Source: Deltaproteobacteria bacterium (GTDB lineage: Bacteria > Desulfobacterota > Desulfobulbia > Desulfobulbales > JAJRZW01). Taken from it: a stretch of DNA of 64,000 nucleotides. The notes under the pieces were generated by a model that worked only from the letters and a program-made list of their open reading frames with translations, had not been told where the DNA came from and did no database searches. Of the stretch, positions 1 through 9,938 are shown in pieces (position 1 is the stretch's first letter; each line of letters starts with the position of its first letter). The stretch spans positions 1 to 64,000 of the forward strand of contig JAJRZW010000008.1 of NCBI GenBank assembly GCA_024275015.1, read 5' to 3'. The translations under genes were made by a program, and so were the position numbers.

Positions 1-404
<404 letters not shown>

Positions 405-540
405 ATTTTTTATTTTAATTGGCGTTGCTGTAAGGAGTGGACTTGAATTTTTTCCATGAAGGGATACCGGGTTGTGCCTGCCAATCGGGCAACAGCTTAA
501 TCGACAGATATTCGGTTATCAGGTTTTGAAATAAAGAATT

Positions 541-654
<114 letters not shown>

Positions 655-667
655 GAATATTTTTTTG

Positions 668-707
668 ATCCCCACTCCTTCTTTTGAAGGTCGTGGGGAT
701 TTTTTTT
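668..707 (+). terminator. rRNA operon intrinsic terminator
   Basis: An ATCCCCAC / GTGGGGAT inverted repeat (668-675 with 693-700), with an additional inner CTTC/GAAG stem, is followed immediately by eight T residues. It lies 13 bp after the 5S gene and is a classic Rho-independent terminator for the rRNA operon. Confidence 0.93.
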
Positions 708-726
708 GCCTCGGCTGCACAATCAG

Positions 727-783
727 GGTGGCATGGCGAGGGGGGACACCCGTTCCCATTGCGAACACGGAAGTTATCCCCTC
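727..783 (+). pseudogene. truncated 5S rRNA copy
   Basis: About 57 bp match the first half of the 5S gene at 541-600 with only a few differences, including the blocks ACACCCGTTCCCATT and CGAACACGGAAGTTA. The similarity stops abruptly at CCCCTC, where a family A hairpin repeat begins. The 3' half of the 5S gene is missing, so no functional 5S RNA can be made. It looks like the remnant of a tandem 5S duplication interrupted by a repeat. Confidence 0.85.
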
Positions 784-900
784 CCGGTTGGCCAAAACAA
801 GTTCTGGCCAACCTCTCGATTTTATTGGATTTGAAAAATCCAATAAAATCGGCGGCGCGTCCATGCGCCGCGTACAATCCGTTTTTCAACGGACTGTTAA
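784..900 (+). repeat. family A multi-hairpin repeat, copy A1 (first hairpin missing)
   Basis: This copy contains hairpins H2 to H5 of the family: GGTTGGCC/GGCCAACC, CGATTTTATTGG/CCAATAAAATCG, GCGGCGCG/TGCGCCGC, and AGTCCG-like/CGGACTGTTAA ends. The H1 hairpin found in full copies is absent, and the 5S fragment takes its place. Confidence 0.85.
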
Positions 901-947
901 ATCCCCCGGAAAAGGCTATTGCCTGCTCCGGGGGGATTGTCGTTTTT
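901..947. terminator. hairpin between rRNA operon and ilvC
   Basis: ATCCCCCGG (901-909) pairs with CCGGGGGGAT (928-937), followed on the plus strand by GTCGTTTTT. It sits 25 bp beyond the stop codon of the minus-strand ilvC gene and probably ends that transcript. It could also catch read-through from the rRNA side. Confidence 0.6.
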
Positions 948-971
948 CGTAAAGTGCCCTTTTCTCAGATT

Positions 972-2459
<1,488 letters not shown>

Positions 2460-2700
2460 TCACGATCTCCTGTTTGAATGGAAATTAGGGTGAAATCTAT
2501 TTATCGGGGCCATGGGCAGGTCGGGTCGATACCGGGAGTATATCCTTTTCTAACAGGCGTTGATGCTGTTCCCGGTAAGTCTGTTTCATGTCCGCGCTCC
2601 GTGCAGATTACCGTTGCCCCGGGCGTGATCTTTGCAGATTAAACAGGTAAGCTCCGGGCCGTCTTTTTGTCTCAACCCGTTCCCCGATTTTGAAAAATAA

Positions 2701-2738
2701 TGAGGGTTGTGGCCTGGCCACAACCCTCATGTTTTTTT
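2701..2738. terminator. perfect 13-bp-stem terminator between tRNA-His and ilvC
   Basis: A perfect inverted repeat occupies 2701-2729 (TGAGGGTTGTGGC and its complement around a 3-base loop). It is flanked by a T run on the plus-strand side (2732-2740) and by TTATTTTT on the minus-strand side, so it can work in both directions. It ends the minus-strand tRNA-His transcript. An 11-base stretch (GGGTTGTGGCC) is identical to the tRNA anticodon arm. Confidence 0.85.
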
Positions 2739-2742
2739 TTTA

Positions 2743-2820
2743 TGGGGTGAGCGATGGGACTCGAACCCACGACCTCCGGGGCCACAACCCGGTGCTCCAA
2801 CCAACTGAGCCACGCCCACC
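2743..2820 (-). tRNA. tRNA-His (GTG anticodon), CCA encoded
   Basis: The complement folds as a cloverleaf. The acceptor arm is GTGGGCG/CGCTCAC, the D arm is GCTC...GAGC, and the anticodon stem is CCGGG/CCCGG with loop TTGTGGC giving anticodon GTG. The T arm contains GGTTCGAGTCC. An encoded G at position -1 (2820) faces C73 (2746), the hallmark identity pair of tRNA-His. The 3' CCA is encoded (plus-strand TGG at 2743-2745). Confidence 0.96.
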
Positions 2821-2910
2821 ACGCATGAAAAACAATCCTGCTATTTAATAAATTACCTGGGGTTTGGCAAGGGGAAATACCGACCTCGAACGCTCACGGA
2901 TTAAGGGCTT

Positions 2911-3657
2911 TCACATCTCCCGGTTACAGTGTTTGCAGACCCTGGCCCTGGTCTTGATTATTTCGGCACAGAAAGGACACTCTTTCAAATTGTTGGCCTT
3001 GAGGATCCGGTCAACCGCCATGTTGGCCAGTTGCCCGATCTCGGTGTGCTTGAATTCATGGTTGCGGATCGGATCGACGCATTCGAGGTCGTTGAGTTCA
3101 TCCAGGAGGGCACAGGCCCGCTGCCTTTTTTCAAGGTGTGCCTTTTCATCGAGGATCAGGAGGATGACCGGGGTGAGGTTGCGCTTCGCGATACATGTGT
3201 CAAGGTCTTTTACCGCAGCGTCCTCCGCCTGTTTGCGTTTATTGCGGAGTTTTTCTTCTTCAACGTCGATTATGCACCCGGTGTAGGCGTCACAGCTGCC
3301 GACCATGATCGGTTCACCTTTTTTCGCCCCGGGAAGCAGCATGTAGCGACAGGAGGCGACATGCCCGTAGTTGTCCTCAAATTCCTGCCAGCTTTTTTTG
3401 TACAGGCCGCATTCATTATTGAGGCAGATCATGAATACCGGACTTCCCCAGCCAAGGCCGTCACCGACATTGAGCGTCGGAGTTTGGCATGGGGTCATGG
3501 CGGTATCGCAGTGGGGGCATACATGTTCCTCGGCAATAAACTCGAGGAGATCGTCGTTCAGAAACATTTTTGGATGGTATCCCTGTTTAAAAGGTTGATT
3601 GGGAACAGGCACAAAAGGAAAAAAATAATGCATAAACCCGGCTGGGTCAATTTGCAT
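2911..3657 (-). CDS. zinc-ribbon protein of unknown function
   Basis: The product has about 248 residues and I do not recognise a named family. Near residues 47-50 there is a CPHC pair, then CLNNEC and a lone C further on, suggesting an N-terminal treble-clef or ribbon. A charged, probably helical middle (roughly 130-200) contains EEEKLRNKRKQ. The extreme C-terminus is a compact zinc ribbon, CPFC-x9-CKHC, typical of proteins that dock on nucleic acid or partner proteins. It has no signal peptide or membrane segment. The start is uncertain: ATG at 3657 has only a weak AAGG upstream, and an internal ATG (about residue 31) preceded by AGGGA is possible. It is a single gene between tRNA-His and the divergent purM. 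Confidence 0.7.
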   Translation of the reverse strand: MQIDPAGFMHYFFPFVPVPNQPFKQGYHPKMFLNDDLLEFIAEEHVCPHCDTAMTPCQTPTLNVGDGLGWGSPVFMICLNNECGLYKKSWQEFEDNYGHVASCRYMLLPGAKKGEPIMVGSCDAYTGCIIDVEEEKLRNKRKQAEDAAVKDLDTCIAKRNLTPVILLILDEKAHLEKRQRACALLDELNDLECVDPIRNHEFKHTEIGQLANMAVDRILKANNLKECPFCAEIIKTRARVCKHCNREM

Positions 3658-3776
3658 GGCCTTATTATATTTTTCTTTGCTCTTTTCAGCCCATCTTTCC
3701 CTTGCCAGCCGTGATTTAATGGTTTGTAATAAAAGATGATCCCGGTGATATCCGGGACCCCGGAACCGGACCTTGA

Positions 3777-3805
3777 TTGACTTTTCCCGTTGCGGAAGTT
3801 AAAAA
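3777..3805 (+). promoter_or_regulatory. candidate sigma-70 promoter of purM
   Basis: TTGACT (3777-3782) and TAAAAA (3800-3805) are separated by 17 bp, close to a housekeeping -35/-10 pair. The next gene in that direction, purM, starts 50 bp downstream. A small hairpin (CCCGGTGATATCCGGG) precedes it. This is inferred from sequence only. Confidence 0.4.
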
Positions 3806-3854
3806 CAACCTCTTTGTGATTTAACCGGATTGATTTTCAACCAGTGGGGATCAA

Positions 3855-4919
3855 ATGAGTGTGAAGCAGTCTAAATATGCTGAGGCCGGCGTCGATATAG
3901 ACAAAGGTAATGCCTTTATTGAAAAAATAAAACCGATGGTCAGCGCCACCCATAAACGGGGGGTTCTTGCCGATATTGGTGGTTTTGGTGGCCTTTTTGC
4001 CCTTGGTGGCTTTAATTATAAGGATCCGGTTCTTGTATCCTCAACCGATGGGGTAGGGACTAAACTCAATATTGCCAAGCTTTGCGGTCGTCATGATACC
4101 ATCGGCATTGATCTTGTCGCCATGTGTGTTAACGATATCGTTGTCAACGGCGGTCTGCCGCTGTTTTTTCTTGATTATTTTGCCGTCGGTGAACTTGAAA
4201 TTGAGGTTGCGACCGAGGTGGTCAAGGGGATCGCCAGGGGATGTGAAATTTCGGAGTGTTCCCTGATCGGCGGCGAGACCGCGGAGATGCCGGGACTTTA
4301 TCGGGCCGGAGATTATGATCTCGCCGGCTTCGTTGTCGGGATCGTTGAGCGCGAAAAGATTATCGACGGTTCTGATATCAAGGTCGGAGACAAGCTCCTG
4401 GGTCTGTCCTCAAGCGGTATCCACAGCAACGGTTTTTCCCTGGTGCGTAAAATATGTTTTGAGGACCTCGGCCTCGGGGTTGATGATCATATCCCTGAGT
4501 TGGGCTGTACCTTGGGCGAAGAGTTGATCAAGCCGACGCGGATCTACGTCCCGACGATTCGTAACGTGGTCAGGAATTTCCCCGTTCAGGGGATTATCCA
4601 TATAACCGGCGGCGGTTTTTTTGATAATATTCCCAGGGTTCTGCCCCATGGCTGTGGGGTCAAAATTGACGCCGGTACCTGGCCGATGCTGCCTGTTTTC
4701 AAGTTTTTGAAGGAAGGTGGCGGCGTCAGCCCCGAGGAAATGTGCCGGACCTTTAATTGCGGTATCGGCATGATCCTGGTGGTGCGGGAGGACGTGGTTG
4801 AAGACATCTCATTCCAGCTGGCCGCGTTAGGAGAGCATCCTTACGTTATCGGCGAGGTCGTTGTTGGTGGTGGTGAGGGCCGCGAGGTTGATCTTGACTG
4901 TGGTGCCGGTTTTGTCTGA
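3855..4919 (+). CDS. purM: phosphoribosylformylglycinamidine cyclo-ligase (AIR synthetase)
   Basis: PurM closes the imidazole ring of 5-aminoimidazole ribonucleotide using ATP, the fifth step of purine synthesis. The 354-residue length and the signature STDGVGTKLNIAK near residue 63-75 are typical. Other family landmarks are VNDIVVNGGLPLFFLDYFA, GGETAEMPG and the late glycine-rich ITGGGFFDNIPRVLP. The ATG at 3855 has GGGGA a few bases upstream. The gene is monocistronic here. Its 3' end faces the oppositely oriented EF-G-like gene with only 12 bp between them. Confidence 0.97.
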   Translation: MSVKQSKYAEAGVDIDKGNAFIEKIKPMVSATHKRGVLADIGGFGGLFALGGFNYKDPVLVSSTDGVGTKLNIAKLCGRHDTIGIDLVAMCVNDIVVNGGLPLFFLDYFAVGELEIEVATEVVKGIARGCEISECSLIGGETAEMPGLYRAGDYDLAGFVVGIVEREKIIDGSDIKVGDKLLGLSSSGIHSNGFSLVRKICFEDLGLGVDDHIPELGCTLGEELIKPTRIYVPTIRNVVRNFPVQGIIHITGGGFFDNIPRVLPHGCGVKIDAGTWPMLPVFKFLKEGGGVSPEEMCRTFNCGIGMILVVREDVVEDISFQLAALGEHPYVIGEVVVGGGEGREVDLDCGAGFV

Positions 4920-4931
4920 CTTCCCCCGGTC

Positions 4932-5207
4932 TCAGGCCACATTTCCCCTAGCTGCGGTTATTATCTTTTCCGCCAGATTGGCCGGTACCTCTTCATAATT
5001 GGAAAATTCGACGCTGAATTCGCCGCGGCCGCTGGTCATTGAGGTGAGTTCGGTGGCATAGGTCTGGATTTCGGCCAGTGGTGCCTGGGCGGTTATGATT
5101 TCGCACCTTTCGCCGGAGTCCATTCCCATGACCTTGCCGCGTCTTGAATTCAGGTCACCGATTATATCTCCGACGCAGTCTTTTGGTACCCTGATGGTCA
5201 TGTTCAT
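4932..5207 (-). pseudogene. EF-G-like protein, C-terminal domain V piece downstream of an in-frame amber codon
   Basis: These 91 codons are the C-terminal domain (alpha/beta domain V) of the EF-G-like protein encoded just upstream. They include the family motif GDIIGDLNSRRGKVMGM. Reading is in the same frame as the upstream piece and is separated from it only by TAG-CCG-ATC. Canonical EF-Gs have Leu-Leu-Glu-Pro-Ile here, so TAG sits exactly where a glutamate codon (GAG) is expected. An ATG just after the stop has no good ribosome-binding site of its own. The rest is intact, so the lesion is recent, is a base-call error, or is bypassed. Confidence 0.8.
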
Positions 5208-5213
5208 GATCGG

Positions 5214-7001
5214 CTAAAGGAGAATGGAACCAGCCTCTTCCACCCCTTTTTTGAAGGCCATTGAGCCGGAAATTTTAAAGGCCATCTCCGAAGAGTCGAC
5301 CGCGTGAAAAGAACCGTCTACCAGGGCAACCTTGACGTCAACCATTGGATATCCGGCGAGGGTGCCGTGTTCCATTGCATCAATCACCCCTTTTTCCACT
5401 GCCGGGACATATTGCCTGGGAATGACCCCGCCGACGATCCGGTCTTCGAATTCAAAGCCGCTACCCCGGCGCAGGGGTTCGATTTCTAACCAGCTGTCAG
5501 CGTACTGGCCGTGGCCGCCGGTCTGTTTCTTGTGTTTACCCTGAACCCTGGCCCGGCCTTTAATCGTCTCTTTATAGGGGATTCGCGGAGGGCTGAGTTT
5601 CATTTCAACCCCGTATTTACGTTTTACCCGGTCGGCACAGACCTCCAGGTGCACCTGGCCCATACCCGAGATCAGGGTCTCCTTGGTCTGGGTATGGCGT
5701 TCAAGCTTCAGGGCCGGATCTTCTTCGACGATCTTGTTCAGGGAGGCGAAGAGCTTTTCTTCTTCCTTGGGGTTGACGGCGCCGACCGCATAGGCAAGAC
5801 CGGGGGTCGGCCGGGAGAGAATGTCGATAATCACCGGGTGTCTGGGGGCGCAAATGGTGTCGCCGGTGGCGGTTGCCTTTAGTTTTGCCGCCGCTCCGAT
5901 CATTCCCGGCCCCAGTTCCTTTATGTTTTTCTGTTCTTTGCCAGCCAGGGTCAGGAGGTTGCCGCCTTTTTCCGGGGTGGCGTGATTGGCGTTGACAAAG
6001 TTTACGTTATTGATGGTGCCGGAAAAGACCCGGAATACCGAGAGCTTGCCTGCATAGGGATCAGTGATGGTTTTAAATACCAGGGCCACAAAGGGGGCAT
6101 CCTCGTCGGGTTTGATTTCAATCGGGTCGCCGGCGTCGGGGGCGGTGGCGATAAAGGATGGCCTTTCGAGGGGGGAGGGCATGGTCTGACAGAGGAGGTC
6201 GAGAAGAGGGGCGGTGCCTTTGTTGGCGGTGGCGGCGCCCACGGTTATCGGGCAGATGGCACCACTGCTCACTGCTTTTTTGAGCCCGTCGAGCAGTTCT
6301 TCCTGGTTCAGTTCTCCCTCTTCAAGAAATTTTTCGATCAGTTCGTCGTCGGTTTCGGCGACGTTTTCCATCAGGGCTTCCCGGGCCAGGGCCAGTTCGT
6401 CCGCCATCTCCGTTGGAACTTCGCTTTCTTTGATCTTTCCGCTCGCACTGTCAAAGAGAAACGCCTTGCCAGTGACGATGTCAATTAAACCGCGAAAATT
6501 ATCCTCGGCGCCAATGGGCAGGTGAACCACCGCGCACTTGAGCTCAAGCTCATTTTTTATCGCGTTGACGGTGGCGGTGAAGTCGGCCCGTTCCTTGTCC
6601 ATACGGTTGATGTGGATAAACGCCGGGAGCCGGTAATCGCTGATGATGTTGGCAAATCGGGCCGTGGCTCCCTTGACTCCGGAGACGGCGCCGATGACCA
6701 TTACCGCGCCGTCGGCGACCTGGGCTGCGAAAACTGATTCGGTGACAAAGTTTTCATCGCCGGGGGTATCGGTGAGGAATATGTGATGGTCATTCCAGGT
6801 GAAGTTGTTAAAGGCGGCGTTGATGCTGAGGTGGCGGTGTTTTTCTTCGGGCTCGAAGTCCATGGTCGATGTGGCGTCGTCGACCGATCCCATCTGTTTG
6901 TTCCTGCCGGCGGTGAAGAGCATCGCCTCGGCAAGGGACGTCTTGCCCGATTTGGAATGCCCGAGCAGTACCAGATTTCTAACCATGGCGCTTTTGCTCA
7001 T
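5214..7001 (-). CDS. elongation factor G-like GTPase (EF-G2 type), ended prematurely by an amber codon
   Basis: This is a translational GTPase of the secondary EF-G-like family, not the canonical fusA of the str operon. The G1 motif is GHSKSGKTSL near residue 14-23. G3 is DTPGDENF, where the catalytic histidine of the usual DTPGHVDF is replaced, as is common in EF-G-like paralogues. G4 is NRMD. Domains II to IV follow, ending in EEAGSILL before TAG at 5214-5216. Domain V continues in frame to 4932, giving about 690 codons overall, a normal EF-G length. The start was set at ATG 6999-7001, which has GGAGG six bases upstream; sequence further upstream is repeat-derived. Confidence 0.85.
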   Translation of the reverse strand: MSKSAMVRNLVLLGHSKSGKTSLAEAMLFTAGRNKQMGSVDDATSTMDFEPEEKHRHLSINAAFNNFTWNDHHIFLTDTPGDENFVTESVFAAQVADGAVMVIGAVSGVKGATARFANIISDYRLPAFIHINRMDKERADFTATVNAIKNELELKCAVVHLPIGAEDNFRGLIDIVTGKAFLFDSASGKIKESEVPTEMADELALAREALMENVAETDDELIEKFLEEGELNQEELLDGLKKAVSSGAICPITVGAATANKGTAPLLDLLCQTMPSPLERPSFIATAPDAGDPIEIKPDEDAPFVALVFKTITDPYAGKLSVFRVFSGTINNVNFVNANHATPEKGGNLLTLAGKEQKNIKELGPGMIGAAAKLKATATGDTICAPRHPVIIDILSRPTPGLAYAVGAVNPKEEEKLFASLNKIVEEDPALKLERHTQTKETLISGMGQVHLEVCADRVKRKYGVEMKLSPPRIPYKETIKGRARVQGKHKKQTGGHGQYADSWLEIEPLRRGSGFEFEDRIVGGVIPRQYVPAVEKGVIDAMEHGTLAGYPMVDVKVALVDGSFHAVDSSEMAFKISGSMAFKKGVEEAGSILL

Positions 7002-7031
7002 GAAAGACCTCCGTTGCGCATTGAATTTTAT

Positions 7032-7077
7032 CAGTCCGTTTAAGATCGAGAGGTTGGCAGAAAGTTGTTTTGCCCGG
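7032..7077 (-). repeat. degenerate short family A fragment, copy A2
   Basis: CAGTCCGTTTAAGATCGAG followed by AGGTTGGCAGAAAGTTGTTTT resembles the end of family A with its central hairpins deleted, the same arrangement as copy A15 at 62919. It lies in the divergent gap between the EF-G-like gene and murJ. Confidence 0.5.
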
Positions 7078-7220
7078 TATTGTCTGTCTCTTGTAGACCT
7101 CTTTTTGCTGATTGACCGCAAAAACTCCTTTTTTAAGAAAAAAGAGCTTTATACCCTGGGGAATAATACTATTCTGAAGCCCTCGGCAAAGTCAAGCCGT
7201 GATTGTATCCACCCGGAAAT

Positions 7221-8813
7221 ATGAAAAAAGCGGCAAGTGATACCACAACCATAGTCAGGTCCGCCTCTGCGGTCAGCGCGGCGGTGATGTGCAGCAGGGT
7301 TCTGGGGCTGGTGCGTGAACAGGCCTTTGCCTATCTTTTCGGGGCCGGTCCGGCCTTTGATGCCTTTGTCGTCGCTTTCCGTATTCCCAACCTTCTCCGT
7401 GATCTCTTTGGCGAGGGGGCCCTGAGCACCGCTTTTGTTACCGTGTTCAGCGATTGTCAGGAAAACCGTGACGCGGAGCATACATGGCGTCTTGCCGGTA
7501 ATGTTATTGTCTTCTTTTCCCTTCTGGTCGGGCTGATCTGTCTCGTCGGAATCTGGCAGTCAGATAACCTGGTACGGTTGCTGGTTGAGAAGAAATTTGA
7601 GATCGACCCCGGGCGGATGGGGCTGGCGGTAAGCCTGACCCGGATCATGTTTCCCTTTCTTCTCTTTGTCAGTCTCGCCAGTGTGGTCATGGGAATTCTT
7701 AATTCCCGCGGTTATTTTTTTATTCCCGCCCTGGCTTCGAGTTTTTTCAATTTTGGTTCGATCTCGGTGGGGGTTGCCCTGGCCCTGATCTTCCCCGCCT
7801 ACGGGCTGCCGGCCATTGCCGGGATGGCCTTCGGAACCCTGGTCGGCGGTTTTCTGCAATTGGCCGGCCAGATCCCGTCGCTTTACCGTTCGGGCTTTCG
7901 CTTTATTCCCAACCTGAACCTCGGTGATCCCGGGCTTAAGAGGGTATTGCGGCTGATGCTGCCAGCGGTTGTCGGTCTCTCGGCCCTGCAGTTAAACGTC
8001 TTTATCAATAACTTCTTCGCCTCCTCACTTGTGGTTGGCTCGCTATCCTGGCTTAATTATGCCTTCCGCATTTTTCAGTTTCCGGTGGGGGTGTTCGGGG
8101 TGGCCCTGGCCATCGCCGCCACTCCGGTCATGGCCAGGCACGCGGCCCGTAAGGATATTGCCGCCCTGCGTGAGACCTATACTTCGTCACTGTTGATGTC
8201 GCTGGCCCTGTCGATTCCGGCCACTGTGGGTCTGCTCGTCCTTTCAGAACCAGTTGTCCGGGTGATTTTTCAATATGGCCGTTTTGATGCTGTGAGTGCC
8301 CGTATGACCGCGGCCGCGCTTGATTGTTTCGTGGTCGGCCTTTTCGCCTATGCCGCGGTCAAGGTGACGGTGCCGGTGTTTTATGCCCTGGATGAGACAC
8401 GTTATCCGGTGGTCGGCAGTTTCATCGCAGTGGCGATTAATCTGCTGGTGGTTCTTACGACCATCGGCACTTTGGCGCATCGGGCCATGGCCCTGGGTAT
8501 ATCGCTCGGGATGGTGGGTAATTTTCTTTTTCTTCTGGTCGTGGTATATCACCGCCTTGGTGGATTTTCCCGGTGCTATCTCTTTGCCGGCTTGGTGAAA
8601 ATTCTTACGGCGGCCACGGGGATGGGGTTGGTCGCCGCCGTAGGGCTGAGGCTTATAACGTTATGGGAGGGGAGTCGGGTGGTGGAGATTTCTGTTTTAT
8701 CAGGGGTGATTGTTGCCGCGACTGTAACCTACGGTATGTTTTTGCACCTTCTGGGACTCAAGGAGTTCGATATCGTGGTCACCCGGGTAAGGGCGCGGCT
8801 GGCCGGAGGGTAA
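7221..8813 (+). CDS. murJ: lipid II flippase MurJ (MviN family)
   Basis: MurJ flips lipid II across the inner membrane for peptidoglycan synthesis. The 530-residue product is hydrophobic throughout, with about 13-14 transmembrane helices. It carries the N-terminal family signature SRVLGLVREQAFAYLFGAG and the conserved FRIPNLLRDLFGEGALSTAF. The start is taken at ATG 7221; the frame is open from a TTG 18 bp upstream, but ATG fits family alignments better. The 3' end overlaps the end of the convergent rsmE gene by 35 bp. Confidence 0.95.
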   Translation: MKKAASDTTTIVRSASAVSAAVMCSRVLGLVREQAFAYLFGAGPAFDAFVVAFRIPNLLRDLFGEGALSTAFVTVFSDCQENRDAEHTWRLAGNVIVFFSLLVGLICLVGIWQSDNLVRLLVEKKFEIDPGRMGLAVSLTRIMFPFLLFVSLASVVMGILNSRGYFFIPALASSFFNFGSISVGVALALIFPAYGLPAIAGMAFGTLVGGFLQLAGQIPSLYRSGFRFIPNLNLGDPGLKRVLRLMLPAVVGLSALQLNVFINNFFASSLVVGSLSWLNYAFRIFQFPVGVFGVALAIAATPVMARHAARKDIAALRETYTSSLLMSLALSIPATVGLLVLSEPVVRVIFQYGRFDAVSARMTAAALDCFVVGLFAYAAVKVTVPVFYALDETRYPVVGSFIAVAINLLVVLTTIGTLAHRAMALGISLGMVGNFLFLLVVVYHRLGGFSRCYLFAGLVKILTAATGMGLVAAVGLRLITLWEGSRVVEISVLSGVIVAATVTYGMFLHLLGLKEFDIVVTRVRARLAGG

Positions 8814-9528
8814 GAGGCAGGGTTGTTTCCATGGTGGCGAGGAGGGCGGGGACGGCCCAGTCGACCCGCATGATTGTCGTCCCCAATGAGATCGGGGTGA
8901 ACCTGGCGGCGAGGAATTTTTCCACCTCGAAATCGGTCCATCCCCCTTCGGGACCGATAGCGGCCACGGTTGCCCGGCCGTTTTTATCCGTCGGGGGAGG
9001 GGGGCTTGCCGGATGGGCGAGAAATCTCCTTGCGGCATTGCCGCAGATCCCGGGGAGCAGGTCTTCGACAAAGGGGCGGAATCTTTTATGGACCAGAACC
9101 CGGGGCAGCCGGGTTCGTCCCCCCTGTTCAAGGCCCTGGACAAGAAACTCGCGCCATTTTTCCTCCCGAACCAGAGAGGATGAGAAAAAACTTTTTTCCA
9201 CCCGGGCGGAGTTAATCAGGTGCAGATCTTTAACCCCAAAGGCCGCGGCCTGGGCAAGAACCCGGCGTAACATGATTGGCCGCGGCAGGGCCGTAATCAT
9301 GATGATGTCCGGGGCCTGTGCGTCGTCGTCAAGGTCGCGGACCTCAATCGTGGTCTCGCGGCCGCAGGCGATAACCCGACCGGTACCGGTCGGGCCGTTG
9401 ATCAGGCCGATTTTAAGGGTGTCGCCTCTCCGGGGTTTTATTATCTTGCGGATATGATCACCGCGGCGGCCACTTAAGGTCGCCTTGTTGTTTTTTATCT
9501 CTTTTGGGTCAATGATAATCAGGTTCAT
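8779..9528 (-). CDS. rsmE: 16S rRNA (uracil-1498-N3)-methyltransferase RsmE
   Basis: RsmE is a SPOUT-fold enzyme that methylates U1498 of 16S rRNA. The 249-residue product shows the N-terminal PUA-like part (HIRKIIKPRRGD) and the SAM-binding knot motif IGPEGGWTDFEVE. It ends with SLGTTIMRVDWAV, where most family members have LG.RILRxETA, so the knot tail is slightly unusual. ATG 9526-9528 was chosen; a TTG 12 bp upstream is also open and no clear ribosome-binding site decides. Its 3' end overlaps murJ convergently. Confidence 0.9.
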   Translation of the reverse strand: MNLIIIDPKEIKNNKATLSGRRGDHIRKIIKPRRGDTLKIGLINGPTGTGRVIACGRETTIEVRDLDDDAQAPDIIMITALPRPIMLRRVLAQAAAFGVKDLHLINSARVEKSFFSSSLVREEKWREFLVQGLEQGGRTRLPRVLVHKRFRPFVEDLLPGICGNAARRFLAHPASPPPPTDKNGRATVAAIGPEGGWTDFEVEKFLAARFTPISLGTTIMRVDWAVPALLATMETTLPLTLRPAAPLPG

Positions 9529-9565
9529 GGTTGTCAGCAATTTAATTGATGGCGTCGCAATTAAT

Positions 9566-9754
9566 GATGGACTCGCAACAAGTCCCCGCTCAGGCTTGAT
9601 ACGATGATTTTCGGGCGGCGGGCAACGGGCTGCTGAAATCCCGAACTCGGGCTATGCCCTCAATCGTGCGGGGTTTCTTGCCCCATCCCGCCGCCCGGTG
9701 CTTTTTCCGGAAATAGTCGAAGACGCCTCAGCGTGGAATGGTTACGAGACCATC
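9566..9754. repeat. family B MITE-like element, copy B1
   Basis: This is a full-length 189-bp copy. It begins GATGGACTCGCAACAAGTCC and ends in the complementary GTTACGAGACCATC. Internal arms AATCCCGAACTCGGG and GGCGGCGGG/CCCGCCGCC can pair. Near-identical 7-bp flanks (AATTAAT left, AATAAAT right) look like a worn target-site duplication. No coding capacity. Confidence 0.85.
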
Positions 9755-9938
9755 AATAAATTCCGATCTACGGTGTCGTGGTGTCCTTTTTTCTTCGTTC
9801 GGCTGCCTCCGGTGTATGGCATTGCTCACAAAGGGACACTGCTTCTTGTATATAGAAATTATTGCTTGGTCTAAATTATGGGACGGCTTTTGCCGGAAGG
9901 ATAACCGTAAATCGGTAACTGTAAACCGGAAATTTTTC

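Noticed and set aside
7001-7121. Longer N-terminus of the EF-G-like protein, starting at 7121
   Set aside because: The extra 40 codons cover a family A fragment and lack EF-G similarity. ATG 7001 has a GGAGG site at ideal spacing.
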